Shown: piece by piece, positions 54,388-64,000 of the stretch | Layout: each line of letters opens with the position of its first letter | Position numbering within the stretch: position 1 is the stretch's first letter | Assembly: GCA_003554105.1 (NCBI GenBank) | Contig: PWFQ01000014.1 | Coordinates: 1-64,000 of the forward strand | DNA: 64,000 bases | Origin: Clostridiaceae bacterium | GTDB lineage: Bacteria; Bacillota; Clostridia; Peptostreptococcales; T1SED10-28 | Direction of reading: 5' to 3' | The notes under the pieces: model-generated | The model's database searches: none | Told to the model about the DNA's origin: nothing | Seen by the model: the letters and a program-made list of their open reading frames with translations, nothing else | Program-made: the position numbers and the translations under genes

Positions 54388-55569
54388 ATGAACATCCACG
54401 AGTATCAAGGGAAAGAACTGTTTCGAAAGTATGGTATTCCTGTTCCCAAAGGGGAAGTGGCCTATAGTTCCGAAGAAGCATATCAGCTTGGGAAAACAAT
54501 GGGTTCCTATCCTGTTGTTGTAAAAGCTCAGATCCATGCAGGTGGCAGAGGAAAAGCCGGTGGTGTAAAACTTGCCTTTGGAGAAGAAGAACTGAAGGAT
54601 TTCACGGAAAAAATGTTAGGGATGACCCTCGTCACTCACCAAACAGGACCGGAAGGAAAAAGAGTTCAGCGATTACTGATTGAAGAAGGAGTTGAAATTT
54701 CAAAGGAATTCTATATCGGATTTATCTTAAATAGAGAGATGGGTAAAATTACTTTAATGGTATCCTCAGAGGGGGGGATGGACATTGAGGAGGTTGCAGA
54801 AAAAACTCCGGGAAAGCTTCTGCAAGAGACGATTGAGCCTTCTTTGGGCTTGAGTGATTTTCAGTGCAGACGAACAGGCTTTAAACTTGGGTTGAAAATC
54901 CAACAGATGGAATCATGGACGAAGCTGTTAAAAAACCTTTATCGATTATACACTGAAAAAGATGCATCGGTTATCGAAATCAATCCTTTGATTCTCAATA
55001 GTCAGGGCAAATTTTTGGCCATTGATGCGAAAGTGAACATTGATGATAACGGGCTTTTTCGTCAGGAGGATCTTCGCGACTTAAGGGATGAAGATGAGGA
55101 AAATCCAAAGGAATTAGAGGCGGCAAAGTACGGTCTTTCTTATATTGCTCTTGATGGAAAAATTGGTTGCATGGTAAATGGAGCAGGACTTGCTATGGCA
55201 ACAATGGATACAATTAAACATTATGGCGGAGAACCTGCAAATTTTCTTGATGTGGGAGGAAGCGCGACAAAAGAAAACGTGGCACATGCCTTTCGAATTA
55301 TTATGTCCGATGAGAAGGTTCGAGGGATCTTTGTAAACATTTTCGGCGGCATAATGAAATGTGATGTAATTGCTGAGGGCATCGTGGAAGCGGTAAAGGA
55401 AACTGAACTTAGTGTACCTCTAGTCGTTCGCCTGGAAGGAACCAATGTTGAAAAAGGGAGAAGTATTCTTCGAGATTCATCGGTCAACGTCATTAGTGTA
55501 TCATCGATGGATGAGGGGGCAGAAAGAATCATTGCGGAAATTGAAAAGGAATTGAGAGGGGAGGTTTAA
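54388..55569 (+). CDS. sucC: Succinyl-CoA ligase beta subunit (ADP-forming)
   Basis: 393 residues from the ATG at 54388 behind AAAGGAG; the TTG at 54364 overlaps the previous gene. [46 protein letters not shown] and [12 protein letters not shown] are SucC motifs. With SucD it interconverts succinyl-CoA and succinate with ATP formation. No 2-oxoglutarate dehydrogenase is near, so in this anaerobe it may serve amino-acid fermentation. Confidence 0.96.
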   Translation: MNIHEYQGKELFRKYGIPVPKGEVAYSSEEAYQLGKTMGSYPVVVKAQIHAGGRGKAGGVKLAFGEEELKDFTEKMLGMTLVTHQTGPEGKRVQRLLIEEGVEISKEFYIGFILNREMGKITLMVSSEGGMDIEEVAEKTPGKLLQETIEPSLGLSDFQCRRTGFKLGLKIQQMESWTKLLKNLYRLYTEKDASVIEINPLILNSQGKFLAIDAKVNIDDNGLFRQEDLRDLRDEDEENPKELEAAKYGLSYIALDGKIGCMVNGAGLAMATMDTIKHYGGEPANFLDVGGSATKENVAHAFRIIMSDEKVRGIFVNIFGGIMKCDVIAEGIVEAVKETELSVPLVVRLEGTNVEKGRSILRDSSVNVISVSSMDEGAERIIAEIEKELRGEV

Positions 55570-55570
55570 G

Positions 55571-56455
55571 ATGAGTATTTATGTGAACGAATCATCGAAA
55601 ATTATCGTCCAGGGGATTACAGGCTCAGCTGGAAAATTTCACACCCAAAAGATGTTAGAATACGGAACGAAAATCGTTGCGGGGGTGTCTCCCGGAAGAG
55701 GAGGGGAGAAAGTTCAGGGGATACCGGTATTCAATACTGTTGAAGAAGCAGTCCGGAAAACACAGGCAAACGTATCGGTGATTTATATTCCCGCACCCTA
55801 TGCATCAGACGGGATTTTGGAAGCTGCAAACTCCAATATCCCTTTGGTTATCTGTATAACAGAGCATATCCCTGTTAAAGATATGATTAGAGTAAGGGAG
55901 TATTTGAAAGATAAACCTACAACACTCATTGGTCCAAACTGCCCCGGTGTGATCACGCCGGATGAATGCAAGGTGGGGATTATGCCAGGTTACATTCATA
56001 AGAAAGGGAGAATTGGTGTTGTCTCCAGGTCAGGAACCTTGACATATGAAGCGGTTCATCAACTATCCCAAGTCGGATTGGGACAATCGACAGCTGTTGG
56101 AATTGGTGGCGACCCTGTGAATGGAACGAGTTTTGTGGATGTACTAAAGTTATTCAACGAAGATCCTGAAACACATGGAGTCGTTATCATCGGGGAGATC
56201 GGGGGGAATCAGGAAGAAGAGGCGGCAAAGTGGATTAATGAGAATATGAGAAAACCGGTAGTAGGTTTCATAAGCGGCGTAACGGCACCTGCAGGAAAAA
56301 GAATGGGACATGCAGGAGCCATTATTTCCGGAGGGAAAGGAACCGCATCGGAAAAAATCAGAGTGATGGCAGAGTGTGGAATCACAATGGCAACAACCCC
56401 TTCAACCATCGGTGAAACGATGAGAAAGCAAATGGAAGAGCAAAAAACTCATTAA
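55571..56455 (+). CDS. sucD: Succinyl-CoA ligase alpha subunit
   Basis: 294 residues, one base after suc[18 protein letters not shown] binds Co[33 protein letters not shown] and the phospho-histidine in [12 protein letters not shown] (His247) follow. The C-terminal [15 protein letters not shown] is usual. It forms the catalytic dimer with SucC. A CCGTGA/TCACGG stem downstream (56461-56508) may mark the end of the transcript but has no T run. Confidence 0.96.
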   Translation: MSIYVNESSKIIVQGITGSAGKFHTQKMLEYGTKIVAGVSPGRGGEKVQGIPVFNTVEEAVRKTQANVSVIYIPAPYASDGILEAANSNIPLVICITEHIPVKDMIRVREYLKDKPTTLIGPNCPGVITPDECKVGIMPGYIHKKGRIGVVSRSGTLTYEAVHQLSQVGLGQSTAVGIGGDPVNGTSFVDVLKLFNEDPETHGVVIIGEIGGNQEEEAAKWINENMRKPVVGFISGVTAPAGKRMGHAGAIISGGKGTASEKIRVMAECGITMATTPSTIGETMRKQMEEQKTH

Positions 56456-56525
56456 GAGAGCCGTGAATCTGAACTGACCCTTGTCAAGTAGACAGGAAAC
56501 AATCACGGATGAAAGGAAGAGTTTC

Positions 56526-57185
56526 ATGGATAAAAAGGCCTTTGATTTGGCGGTGAGGTATCTTTCATATCGCAGTAGAAGTCAAAAAGAAATTAGGGAC
56601 TATCTTAATGGAAAAGGATATTCCTCGAAAGAAATTCAAACTGCCATTGATAAACTTCATCAGTATGGCTATCAGAGTGATGAGAGTTTCGGGAAAGAGT
56701 TTGTCAGGATCAAAGGAGAAGGAGGTAAAAAAGGGAGCAGATTTGTAAGTGCAAAACTAAAGGAGAAAGGGATAGAAGAAGAGCTGGTCGAAAAAATTAT
56801 AAATGAGGAGTATCCTCCGGAAAAGGAACTTCTGATTGCCCAGGATGAAGGCTACCGATATTTTCATTCCCACAGGGCCCTTCCAATGAATCTGCTTCTC
56901 AATAAGCTATATCAGAGGTTAATGGGGAAAGGATTCACTCATGGTGCCATTCATCACACTCTGGAAACTCTGAAGAATGATCCCGAAGTGAGAAAAGCGA
57001 TTGATGAGATGGTAGACGTTCATTATGAAAAAGCACTAGAGGAAGCTCAAAAAGTTTTGCGAAAACGAGAGAGAAAGGATGAAACACACTATAAGAAAAG
57101 AGGGGCAGTCTATAGCTCTCTTTTGAGAAAAGGTTTTACTTCAGAGGTGATTAAGAGAGTCCAGGAGACCCTTGAAGATGAATAG
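56526..57185 (+). CDS. recX: RecX regulatory protein
   Basis: 219 residues from the ATG at 56526 with AAAGGAAGAG upstream; the TTG at 56481 has no site. Repeated three-helix units, YLSYRSRSQKEIRDYLNGKGYSSKEI, YGYQSDESFGKEFV and GKGFTHGAIHHTLE, are the RecX fold. RecX modulates RecA filaments. It is not next to recA, which is common in Firmicutes, and no LexA box was seen upstream. Confidence 0.9.
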   Translation: MDKKAFDLAVRYLSYRSRSQKEIRDYLNGKGYSSKEIQTAIDKLHQYGYQSDESFGKEFVRIKGEGGKKGSRFVSAKLKEKGIEEELVEKIINEEYPPEKELLIAQDEGYRYFHSHRALPMNLLLNKLYQRLMGKGFTHGAIHHTLETLKNDPEVRKAIDEMVDVHYEKALEEAQKVLRKRERKDETHYKKRGAVYSSLLRKGFTSEVIKRVQETLEDE

Positions 57186-57251
57186 AATAAGAATTTTTCT
57201 TGACAGAAGAAAATATTCAATGGTATAGTAAGTACACAAATGAATAATTGA

Positions 57252-57361
57252 TGATCTTCAGGGCAGGGTGTAATTCCCGACCGGCGGTAAAGTCCGCGAA
57301 CCTTAAGGGTTGATTTGGTGAAACTCCAAAACCGACAGTAAAGTCTGGATGGAAGAAGAGA
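57252..57361 (+). promoter_or_regulatory. FMN riboswitch (RFN element) of the riboflavin operon
   Basis: Conserved blocks in order: ATCTTCAGGGCAGGGTG, AATTCCCGACCGGCGGT, GTCCGCGA, GATTTGGTGAAACTCC, AAAACCGACAGTAAAGTC and TGGATGGAAGAAGAG. FMN binding should end transcription at the terminator downstream. Confidence 0.98.
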
Positions 57362-57412
57362 ACTGGTTGCATTATAAGTATAATTATAATGTATTTTAGT
57401 TGGGATAATTTT

Positions 57413-57445
57413 TAACACCTGAGGATATTTCTTCAGGTGTTTTTT
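57413..57445 (+). terminator. Terminator of the FMN riboswitch
   Basis: ACACCTGA pairs with TCAGGTGT around a short loop, followed by TTTTT, 36 bases before ribD. Confidence 0.92.
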
Positions 57446-57481
57446 GGTGAATAAATCATTTCAGCTCAAGGAGGTCAGGCT

Positions 57482-58600
57482 GTGAAAGAAGAACAGATCC
57501 AAGAAGATCTTAAGTACATGAAAAGAGCGATGGAGCTTGCAGAAAAAGGAAGAGGAAGGACCAACCCCAATCCTTTGGTCGGTGCGGTAATCGTAAAAGA
57601 GAACCGAATCATCGGTGAGGGCTTCCACAAAGCTTACGGCGATCATCACGCAGAAGTAAATGCATTTGAAGCTGCAATCGAAGATTGCAATGGAGCAACA
57701 TTATACGTAACATTGGAACCCTGTCATCATTATGGGAAAACCCCACCCTGTGTTGATCGAGTGATTAAAGAGAAAATCGGGAGAGTAGTGATTGGACTGA
57801 CAGACCCGAATCCATTAGTGATGGGGAAAAGCATTAAAAAGATGATGGACAAGGGCATCAGGGTGCACACAGGAGTTATGGAAAAAGAATTACGAATACA
57901 AAATCGGGTGTTTCTGCACTATATGAAAAAAGGATATCCTCATATTACATTAAAAACAGCAATGACCCTCGATGGAAAAATTGCTACTGCATCCGGTGAA
58001 TCAAAATGGATTACCGGAAGTGAAGCAAGGCAGTGGGTGCACAATTTCAGAGATCATGTAATGGGGATTATGGTTGGTGTTAATACAGTAATTGCGGATG
58101 ATCCATTATTAACAACCAGATTAGAAAAAAGTGAAGGGAAAAATCCGATCCGAATTGTGGTGGATAGCAAAGGAAGAGCACCATTTAATGCGAAGGTCTT
58201 TGATGTTGATGAAAAAACGAAAACAATTCTCGCTACGACGGAAAGTATGAATAAAGATAAAATGTATTCATTGGAAAGGAAAGGCGTAAAAGTAGCGATC
58301 CTTCCCTCTGACCAAGGAAGAGTTGATCTACAGGCATTAATGGAATTTCTTGGAGAAGAGAAGATCGACAGTGTCCTGCTGGAAGGAGGAGCAACTCTTA
58401 ACTACAGTGCTTTAAAGGGTAAAATAGTGCAAGAGGTCATTGCATTTATAGCTCCGAAACTTATTGGTGGCCTAACAGCTAAAACTCCGGTTGGAGGAGA
58501 AGGCATTCCCCACCTGGAAGACGCAATTGTTTTAAAAGATGTTGAATATAGTGTGGTTGGCAAAGATTTAATGGTAAAAGGGCGCATAGAAGAGGGATAA
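57482..58600 (+). CDS. ribD: Bifunctional diaminohydroxyphosphoribosylaminopyrimidine deaminase / reductase
   Basis: 372 residues. The deaminase half has zinc ligands in HAEVNAF and PCHHYGKTPPC; the reductase half has KTAMTLDGKIATASGESKWITG and LLEGGATLN. It performs the second and third steps of riboflavin synthesis. Starts at a GTG after GGAGGTC. First gene of the FMN-controlled operon. Confidence 0.97.
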   Translation: MKEEQIQEDLKYMKRAMELAEKGRGRTNPNPLVGAVIVKENRIIGEGFHKAYGDHHAEVNAFEAAIEDCNGATLYVTLEPCHHYGKTPPCVDRVIKEKIGRVVIGLTDPNPLVMGKSIKKMMDKGIRVHTGVMEKELRIQNRVFLHYMKKGYPHITLKTAMTLDGKIATASGESKWITGSEARQWVHNFRDHVMGIMVGVNTVIADDPLLTTRLEKSEGKNPIRIVVDSKGRAPFNAKVFDVDEKTKTILATTESMNKDKMYSLERKGVKVAILPSDQGRVDLQALMEFLGEEKIDSVLLEGGATLNYSALKGKIVQEVIAFIAPKLIGGLTAKTPVGGEGIPHLEDAIVLKDVEYSVVGKDLMVKGRIEEG

Positions 58601-58621
58601 AAATCCAAAGGGAGTGATCGC

Positions 58622-59281
58622 TTGTTTACAGGAATTGTTGAGGAGCTGGGAAAACTTGCATCGATTGAAGGAGGGAGTAACGTTTTCCGCATTAAAATTA
58701 TCGGGAATAAAGTTCTTGAAGATGTTAAGCTCGGAGATAGTATCAGTACCAATGGTGTATGCTTGACGGTGGTTAAATATGATAAAGACTCTTTTAGCGG
58801 AGATGTAATGCCGGAGACGCTAAGAAGAACCAATCTTGGAGATTTGAAGGTGGGTGACACTGTGAATCTGGAAAGGGCCATGGCAATCGGAGACCGCTTT
58901 GGAGGTCATATTGTGTCGGGGCATATTGATGGAACCGGTAACATTATCAACTATCGAAAAGAGAAAAATGCAACATGGATCCGAATAGAGTGCAGTAGTG
59001 AGCTTCTTCGATATATGATTCCTAAAGGATCGATTGCCATAGACGGGACATCCCTAACGTTAGCAACAGTGGACCATCAGGGATTTGAAGTATCAATTAT
59101 TCCCCTGACCGGGGAGGAAACTACTTTATTGAAGAAAAAAACGGGAGACAAAGTAAACCTGGAATGTGACATGATCGGAAAGTATGTTGAAAAGCTTTTT
59201 CCGAAGGAAAACAGTGACAAAGGAGAGATGAAAAGCTCAGGATTGACCCAAGAGAAACTGGAAAAGATGGGATTTTATTAA
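58622..59281 (+). CDS. ribE: Riboflavin synthase, alpha chain
   Basis: 219 residues from a TTG behind [17 protein letters not shown] and the two repeated lumazine-binding halves, with [11 protein letters not shown] and [13 protein letters not shown], are typical. It converts two lumazines to riboflavin plus a pyrimidine. The order ribD-ribE-ribBA-ribH is the Firmicutes standard. Confidence 0.97.
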   Translation: MFTGIVEELGKLASIEGGSNVFRIKIIGNKVLEDVKLGDSISTNGVCLTVVKYDKDSFSGDVMPETLRRTNLGDLKVGDTVNLERAMAIGDRFGGHIVSGHIDGTGNIINYRKEKNATWIRIECSSELLRYMIPKGSIAIDGTSLTLATVDHQGFEVSIIPLTGEETTLLKKKTGDKVNLECDMIGKYVEKLFPKENSDKGEMKSSGLTQEKLEKMGFY

Positions 59282-59298
59282 GAGAAAGGGTGAAATTA

Positions 59299-60513
59299 AT
59301 GTCAGAATTTAACAGCATAGAAGAAGCAATTGAAGATATAAAAAACGGGAAAATGGTCGTTGTGGTTGATGATGAAAATCGTGAAAATGAAGGCGATCTT
59401 GTTATGGCTGCAGAAAAAGCAACCACAAAGCATGTAAACTTCATGGCGACTCATGGAAGAGGTTTAATCTGTGTACCCATGGAAAGAGAACGGCTACAGG
59501 AGCTTGATATCCTCCCGATGGTCAATAATAACACAGATCCGAACCAAACAGCATTTACAGTTTCTGTTGATGATCGAAGAACTTCAACAGGGATTTCTGC
59601 TGAAGAGCGGGCAATGACAATCAGAAGGCTGATCGAAACTGATGCAACGGCTAGAGATTTTCATAAGCCGGGGCACATTTTTCCTCTAATCGCCAAGGAG
59701 GGAGGAGTTCTTAAAAGAGCCGGTCATACAGAAGCCTCAGTAGATCTGGCAAGGTTGGCAGGACTTTACCCGGCTGGCGTCATTTGTGAAATTATGAATG
59801 AAGACGGAACAATGGCAAGAGTCCCCCAATTGAAAGAGTATTGTCAAAAACACGATCTGAAATTTATTACTATTGCGGATCTTATCGCATACAGAAGTAA
59901 AAAAGAAACTCTGATCGAACGTATTACTGAAGCGGAACTCCCAACAAAGCATGGCAAATTCAGAATTTTCGGGTATGTCAATCAGCTTAACGGTGAACAC
60001 CATGTAGCTCTTGTAAAAGGCGAAGTTGATGGAAAAGAGCCGATTCTTGTGCGGGTCCATTCCGAGTGCCTGACAGGAGATGCTTTCGGGTCCAAACGGT
60101 GTGATTGCGGAGAACAGTATGATCGGGCAATGGAGATGATTGAGAAAGAAGGAAAAGGTGTACTCGTCTATATGCGTCAGGAAGGCAGAGGCATTGGTCT
60201 GATCAATAAACTCCGGGCATACTCTTTACAAGATGAAGGGTATGATACGGTAGAAGCCAATGAAGCCCTAGGATTTCCGGGGGATCTTCGGGAATACGGG
60301 ATTGGAGCACAAATATTAAAAGATCTCAAAATAGAAAAAATTAAACTGATTACAAATAATCCAAAAAAGATTCATGGATTATCAGGTTATGGGATTGAAA
60401 TTGTTGAGCGTGTGGAGATTGAAATAGATCCTCAAGAGGACAATAAATTCTACCTGGAAACAAAGGAGTCGAAAATGAACCATATGACCCACTATAAAAA
60501 GGAGGAAAAGTAA
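59299..60513 (+). CDS. ribBA: Bifunctional DHBP synthase / GTP cyclohydrolase II
   Basis: 404 residues from the ATG at 59299; AAAGGGTG lies about eight bases upstream, and the in-frame GTG at 59290 sits within it. RibB part (to about 200): [26 protein letters not shown] and [15 protein letters not shown]. RibA part: [20 protein letters not shown] with the zinc cysteines, and [10 protein letters not shown]. Supplies both riboflavin precursors from ribulose 5-phosphate and GTP. Confidence 0.97.
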   Translation: MSEFNSIEEAIEDIKNGKMVVVVDDENRENEGDLVMAAEKATTKHVNFMATHGRGLICVPMERERLQELDILPMVNNNTDPNQTAFTVSVDDRRTSTGISAEERAMTIRRLIETDATARDFHKPGHIFPLIAKEGGVLKRAGHTEASVDLARLAGLYPAGVICEIMNEDGTMARVPQLKEYCQKHDLKFITIADLIAYRSKKETLIERITEAELPTKHGKFRIFGYVNQLNGEHHVALVKGEVDGKEPILVRVHSECLTGDAFGSKRCDCGEQYDRAMEMIEKEGKGVLVYMRQEGRGIGLINKLRAYSLQDEGYDTVEANEALGFPGDLREYGIGAQILKDLKIEKIKLITNNPKKIHGLSGYGIEIVERVEIEIDPQEDNKFYLETKESKMNHMTHYKKEEK

Positions 60514-60984
60514 ATGAAGAATTATGAAGGAACACTTCTTGTGAAAGAGGCAAAATTTGGAATTATCGTTGGGCGATTTAATGAGTTTATTGGAAGCAAG
60601 CTTTTATCAGGGGCGATTGATGCATTGAAAAGACACGGAGCCACCGATGATCAAATCGATGTAATCTGGGCACCGGGAGCGTTTGAAATACCTCTTATAG
60701 CTAAAAAGGTTTCGAAAAGTGGACGATACGACGGTGTGATTTGTTTAGGAGCTGTCATTCGCGGAGCAACCCCTCATTTTGATTACGTGTCCAGTGAAGT
60801 AACAAAAGGGATTGCAAGTGTTTCTCTTGATACTGAGGTTCCTGTGGTATTTGGAGTGCTTACGACAGACACCATTGAACAGGCTATCGAGCGGGCGGGA
60901 ACGAAAGCGGGGAATAAAGGATTTGATGCAGCCATGACAGCCATAGAAATGGTTAATCTTATGAAAGAAATCCACAATGTTTAG
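60514..60984 (+). CDS. ribH: 6,7-dimethyl-8-ribityllumazine synthase
   Basis: 156 residues. [53 protein letters not shown] and [23 protein letters not shown] (read in parts) are the lumazine synthase motifs. AAAAGGAGG precedes the ATG. It overlaps the next gene by eight bases, so the HAD protein is translationally coupled to it. Confidence 0.97.
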   Translation: MKNYEGTLLVKEAKFGIIVGRFNEFIGSKLLSGAIDALKRHGATDDQIDVIWAPGAFEIPLIAKKVSKSGRYDGVICLGAVIRGATPHFDYVSSEVTKGIASVSLDTEVPVVFGVLTTDTIEQAIERAGTKAGNKGFDAAMTAIEMVNLMKEIHNV

Positions 60985-61630
60985 TGGCGTAAAAACCTTA
61001 TACTTTGATTATGACGGAACCCTTCATTGGAGTGAAAAAATCTATTTGCCCGCATTTCGAAAGGGACAGGAAGCATTAATGGAATTAGGGCATTTAAAAA
61101 GCAGGGACTTAACGGATCGGGAGGTTACACGATTTCTTGGACTTACCAGATACGAAATGTGGGAGAAGTATCGCCCTGATTTGCCTGAAGAAGTGACTAA
61201 AATCGCAGGAGATGTTATAGGGAAAGAAATGGAGCGGTTAGTTTTAATCGGCGAAGCCGAACTCTATCCGGGAGTCATTGAAACACTCGAGCACCTTAAA
61301 AACAAAGGCTATACTCTCGTATTCCTCAGCAATTGCGGGAAAAATTACTTGGAGAATGCAAAAAAAACATTTCCTCTCGATAAGTACTTTGAGGCTTTTT
61401 ATTATGCTGAAGCCTTCGGGTATCTGCCTAAGCATGAAATTTTACGGCAGGTACGAGAAAATCACCCCGAAAAACAAGTCATTGTCGGAGACCGTCATAA
61501 AGATATGGAAAGCGGATATAAAAACAACATGAAAACCATCGGTTGCAGCTATGGTTATGGGACAGAAGAAGAATTAAAGGGGGCGACCGTTGTCATAGAA
61601 GATATACGCAAACTAATAGATCTGCTTTAA
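60977..61630 (+). CDS. HAD family phosphatase at the end of the riboflavin operon
   Basis: 217 residues. HAD motif [12 protein letters not shown] (nucleophile Asp and acid Asp), motif II FLSNCGK, motif [16 protein letters not shown]. The cap between them is helical (about residues 20-90), as in phosphoglycolate-phosphatase-like HADs. Overlap with ribH suggests it may be the 5-amino-6-ribitylamino-uracil phosphate phosphatase that the Rib pathway needs and that is done by HAD enzymes elsewhere (for example YcsE/YbjI). That role is inference. Confidence 0.85.
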   Translation: MFSGVKTLYFDYDGTLHWSEKIYLPAFRKGQEALMELGHLKSRDLTDREVTRFLGLTRYEMWEKYRPDLPEEVTKIAGDVIGKEMERLVLIGEAELYPGVIETLEHLKNKGYTLVFLSNCGKNYLENAKKTFPLDKYFEAFYYAEAFGYLPKHEILRQVRENHPEKQVIVGDRHKDMESGYKNNMKTIGCSYGYGTEEELKGATVVIEDIRKLIDLL

Positions 61631-61667
61631 CAGACTAAGTTCCGGGAAAATTGATATGGATGATGTG

Positions 61668-61695
61668 GAGGAGAAGAATATATATTCTTCTCCTC
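61668..61695. terminator. Bidirectional terminator between the HAD and pepA genes
   Basis: A perfect 28-base palindrome: GAGGAGAAGAATAT followed by its reverse complement, then TTTTAG on the plus strand. Confidence 0.85.
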
Positions 61696-61708
61696 TTTTA
61701 GATAAACT

Positions 61709-63211
61709 CTATTCTTTCTTCGACCGGGATTGGATTTTGTAATACTGATAAAGAAGGTCTACTCCTGCTCCGGTACCACCAACAGGACTTAAGGGTCCTT
61801 TTTTATCCTGCCAGGAAGTTCCGGCTATGTCCAAATGAATCCAGGGAAGGCTTTGTGTGAATTTTTCAATAAAAAGGCCGGCAACAATGGTTCCAGCAAG
61901 TCGGGGACCCGAGTTTTTCATATCAGCAATCTCTGATTTGAGCAAGTCATGATAATCGGACTCTGCAGGGAGTCTCCATATTTTCTCTAAAGAGTTTTTG
62001 CTTGCATCTTCCAATTGTTGACTCCCCTCATTGGTGCTGGATAGATAGGGGGTGATGTTTTTACCTAAAGCAACGAGTGCAGCTCCGGTCAATGTTGCAA
62101 TATCAATAATTGAATTGACTTTTTCCTGATCGATGATAAAATGTACAGCATCAGCCAGTGTCAATCTCCCTTCTGCATCAGTGTTTGTAATTTCAATGGT
62201 TTTTCCTGCCATTGAACCGATCACGTCACCGGGCCGATACGCATTTCCTGAGATCATATTTTCGCAAGCTGCAATGACTACCGTCAGATTTACTTTCAAT
62301 CGGTTTTTTGCCACAGCGGCGATTGTTCCTATAGCAGAGGCGGCACCACCCATATCCATCTTCATTGTAAGCATTCCGCCGGTCGGTTTAATTGAATAAC
62401 CTCCACTGTCATAAGTGAGCCCTTTACCAACCAATCCGTAGATTTGATCTGAAGAAGGATTTCCCTGATACCGCATAACGATTAATTTGGGGGGCTGGGA
62501 AGAGCCTTTGGAAACATTCAAAAAAGCCTCCATGCCAAGTCTGTTCATCTCATTCTCATCAAGGATTTTAACATCCAATCCATAAATTTCACCTTGAACT
62601 GAAGCCACCTGAGCAAGAGCGGAAGGGGTCATCACATTGGCGGGCTCGTTAACCAGATCCCTTGCAAAGCAAATACCCTCACCGATGGAAATTCCCTCTT
62701 CTAATGCTGATTTTGTTGAAAACAGTTCTTCTTCATCGCGGGAAAACAGATAAACGGTTTCAATAGGAGGTGTTTCGTCAGAAGAGTCCTGCTTATATTT
62801 ATTAAAAGAATACTTGGAGAGAATAAGAGATTTTCCCAAGGTCTGAACGAGGGACTTAAGAGGAAGAGTACCTTCCAAAGGTGTTAAATCGAGTCCTACG
62901 GAGATGTAATTTTCCGTGTAACATTTTTGAACAGCCTTCCCGAAATTTGTTGCAATAGACTGAGGGTTAAGATCTTCTCTTTTGCCCATTCCGATGAGAA
63001 CAACCATTTGAGGAAATTCCTGATGAAACAGGGGCAATAGTCTAGTGCTTCCTTTCTTTCCCAGGAAGGGTCGATCGGTATTTTTTTGCTCTAAAACCTC
63101 CTTAAGATTTCTAGGGTAATCTTCCTGCGAAATTTCGGATTCCTCAAATACGGGCAGGATCAGAGCCTTTACTTCATTTAAATTCGGCAATCCTTTGAGT
63201 TCAATTTTCAT
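61709..63211 (-). CDS. pepA: Leucyl aminopeptidase (M17 family)
   Basis: 500 residues. N-terminal macro-like domain, then the catalytic domain with VGKGLTYDSGGYSIKP, MKMDMGGAASAIG and NTDAEGRLTLADA, which hold the two-metal site and the catalytic Lys/Arg region. It removes N-terminal residues from peptides, fitting an amino-acid fermenter. AAAAAGGAG lies before the ATG on the minus strand. It is monocistronic. Confidence 0.95.
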   Translation of the reverse strand: MKIELKGLPNLNEVKALILPVFEESEISQEDYPRNLKEVLEQKNTDRPFLGKKGSTRLLPLFHQEFPQMVVLIGMGKREDLNPQSIATNFGKAVQKCYTENYISVGLDLTPLEGTLPLKSLVQTLGKSLILSKYSFNKYKQDSSDETPPIETVYLFSRDEEELFSTKSALEEGISIGEGICFARDLVNEPANVMTPSALAQVASVQGEIYGLDVKILDENEMNRLGMEAFLNVSKGSSQPPKLIVMRYQGNPSSDQIYGLVGKGLTYDSGGYSIKPTGGMLTMKMDMGGAASAIGTIAAVAKNRLKVNLTVVIAACENMISGNAYRPGDVIGSMAGKTIEITNTDAEGRLTLADAVHFIIDQEKVNSIIDIATLTGAALVALGKNITPYLSSTNEGSQQLEDASKNSLEKIWRLPAESDYHDLLKSEIADMKNSGPRLAGTIVAGLFIEKFTQSLPWIHLDIAGTSWQDKKGPLSPVGGTGAGVDLLYQYYKIQSRSKKE

Positions 63212-63317
63212 ATAATCACTCCTTTTTAGTCTCTACAACCATATTTTACCCTCCAGATGAGGATAGAATCATTCTGTTGATAGAAAATGCAGAGAGAAAA
63301 GAATTATTTGAAAAAAC

Positions 63318-63364
63318 TTGACAAAGAAAACACAGAGATATATAATAATGATAATCATTATCAT
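63318..63364 (+). promoter_or_regulatory. Consensus promoter with a Fur box
   Basis: TTGACA (63318-63323), 17 bases, TATAAT (63341-63346). The perfect 17-base palindrome ATGATAATCATTATCAT (63348-63364) directly follows and contains the 7-1-7 Fur motif TGATAAT-C-ATTATCA. Iron-dependent repression of the DUF2325 gene is expected. Confidence 0.9.
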
Positions 63365-63402
63365 ATAATGAGTGTGAAAATTATAAAAAGGAGAGTGACA
63401 AC

Positions 63403-63726
63403 ATGACAGCATTATTGGTAGGAGCAGATAAATTAGGAAATATTCCGGAAACCCTTCGATGTCAGGGGATCGATCACTACGTACATTGGACGGGGAGAAA
63501 AAAGAAACTCAGAAAATCAAAAATCCCCAAAGAGGCGGATATGATTATCTTATTCTATGACTATATTGAGCATAATATAGCAAGTATTATAAAGGAACAG
63601 GCTAAACAGCAAAACATCCCCTGTGTTTTCTCTAAGAGAGCTGTAAGTGATTTGACTCAACAACTCGAACGCTGTTCTCAGTGTAATTTAAAAGATCTAT
63701 GTCACGGAACTTCCATGGTCAGCTAA
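63403..63726 (+). CDS. DUF2325 family protein with C-terminal cysteine cluster
   Basis: 107 residues. GADKLGNIPETLRCQGIDHYVHWTGRK at the start (read in parts) and the Rossmann-like DMIILFYDYIEHN and IPCVFSKRAVSDL match DUF2325. The C-terminus has Cys91-x2-Cys94-x5-Cys100, plus Cys20, which could bind a metal or Fe-S cluster. A strong promoter with a Fur box suggests it acts in iron starvation. Function unknown. AAAGGAGAG precedes the ATG. Confidence 0.85.
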   Translation: MTALLVGADKLGNIPETLRCQGIDHYVHWTGRKKKLRKSKIPKEADMIILFYDYIEHNIASIIKEQAKQQNIPCVFSKRAVSDLTQQLERCSQCNLKDLCHGTSMVS

Positions 63727-63762
63727 AAGGTTCTTTAGAATATTCGGTATAAATGGTAAACT

Positions 63763-63798
63763 AAAATCAGTCCCTTTGTTAAAAGGCACTGATTTTTT
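63763..63798 (+). terminator. Terminator after the DUF2325 gene
   Basis: AAAATCAGT pairs with ACTGATTTT, with CCTTT/AAAGG inside, then T residues. Confidence 0.85.
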
Positions 63799-63896
63799 AG
63801 TTGCAATAGATGAAAGAAAGAGCAGCAGAGCGTCACTGTTGAAGATTACGTCCAATATGTGATTGTATGAACTAATAAATTACTGGGAGGTACTCG

Positions 63897-64000
63897 ATGA
63901 TTACATTAGAAAAAATTATTGAATCCCGCAGAAGAATTCAGAGCTCAATTTATCGAACACCGCTGGAGCATTCGATGCATCTGAGTAACAAAAAACAGGA
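63897..64000 (+). CDS. Threonine ammonia-lyase (dehydratase), N-terminal part
   Basis: The first 34 codons only; the gene runs off the window. GGGAGG precedes the ATG. IYRTPLEHSMHLS matches the start of PLP-dependent threonine dehydratases of the IlvA/TdcB type. It would give 2-oxobutyrate from threonine, for isoleucine synthesis or fermentation. The length and presence of an ACT domain cannot be judged. Confidence 0.75.
   Translation, partial: MITLEKIIESRRRIQSSIYRTPLEHSMHLSNKKQ

Overview
The window looks like chromosome of an anaerobic, low-to-moderate G+C Firmicute of the class Clostridia, probably an amino-acid fermenter of the Alkaliphilus/Tindallia/Peptostreptococcales kind (inference). 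Reasons: strong AGGAGG ribosome sites, sigma-A promoters of the TTGACA-17-TATAAT type, T-box, TPP, THF and FMN leaders, LiaFSR and Veg. Other signs are oxygen defence by superoxide reductase, flavodiiron protein and Dps, an arginine deiminase pathway, a complete glycine cleavage system, and a UGA-containing HesB-like gene that implies selenocysteine decoding. No rRNA, tRNA, prophage, insertion sequence or CRISPR array was seen.

Layout. 1-10 kb: a fused TRAP permease with a D-glutamate-cyclase-like gene, a patatin-like lipase, superoxide reductase, the thiamine ECF component ThiT behind a TPP riboswitch, two MATE exporters and a double-rhodanese lipoprotein. 10-20 kb: a gamma-glutamylcysteine ligase plus ATP-grasp ligase pair, an AI-2E family permease, an Fe(III)-type ABC permease/ATPase pair without a binding protein, a metallo-hydrolase, an HD protein and a secreted protein with four FMN-attachment domains. 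20-34 kb: a selenocysteine HesB gene, veg, arcA-arcB, an ispE-ddl-DUF1934-mscS-histidine kinase operon, a PpiC isomerase and liaFSR. This stretch ends with an apparently LexA-controlled 22-residue peptide gene and a T-box-controlled asnA. 34-45 kb: gcvT-gcvH-gcvPA-gcvPB-lpd, folT-folC behind a THF riboswitch, a flavodiiron protein with a PerR-like box, a flavodoxin, dapA and dps.

45-50 kb: a heterodimeric ABC exporter with a 44-residue membrane peptide gene between its subunits. It is preceded by about 430 bases holding a leader peptide and three successive terminators, with a divergent MATE gene beyond. 50-64 kb: a ThrE-type exporter with swapped domain order, an AspT/YidE-type transporter, sucCD, recX and an FMN-riboswitch riboflavin operon (ribD-ribE-ribBA-ribH) ending in an overlapping HAD phosphatase. 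PepA, a Fur-box-controlled DUF2325 protein and the start of a threonine dehydratase close the window.

The strongest candidates for undescribed biology are the leader-peptide/triple-terminator region of the ABC exporter (49692-50137), the double-LexA-box micropeptide (32061-32246), the UGA-containing HesB gene (20049-20336) and the four-FMN secreted flavoprotein (18527-19831). All were read by eye; no similarity search or folding program was run, so family names rest on recognised motifs.
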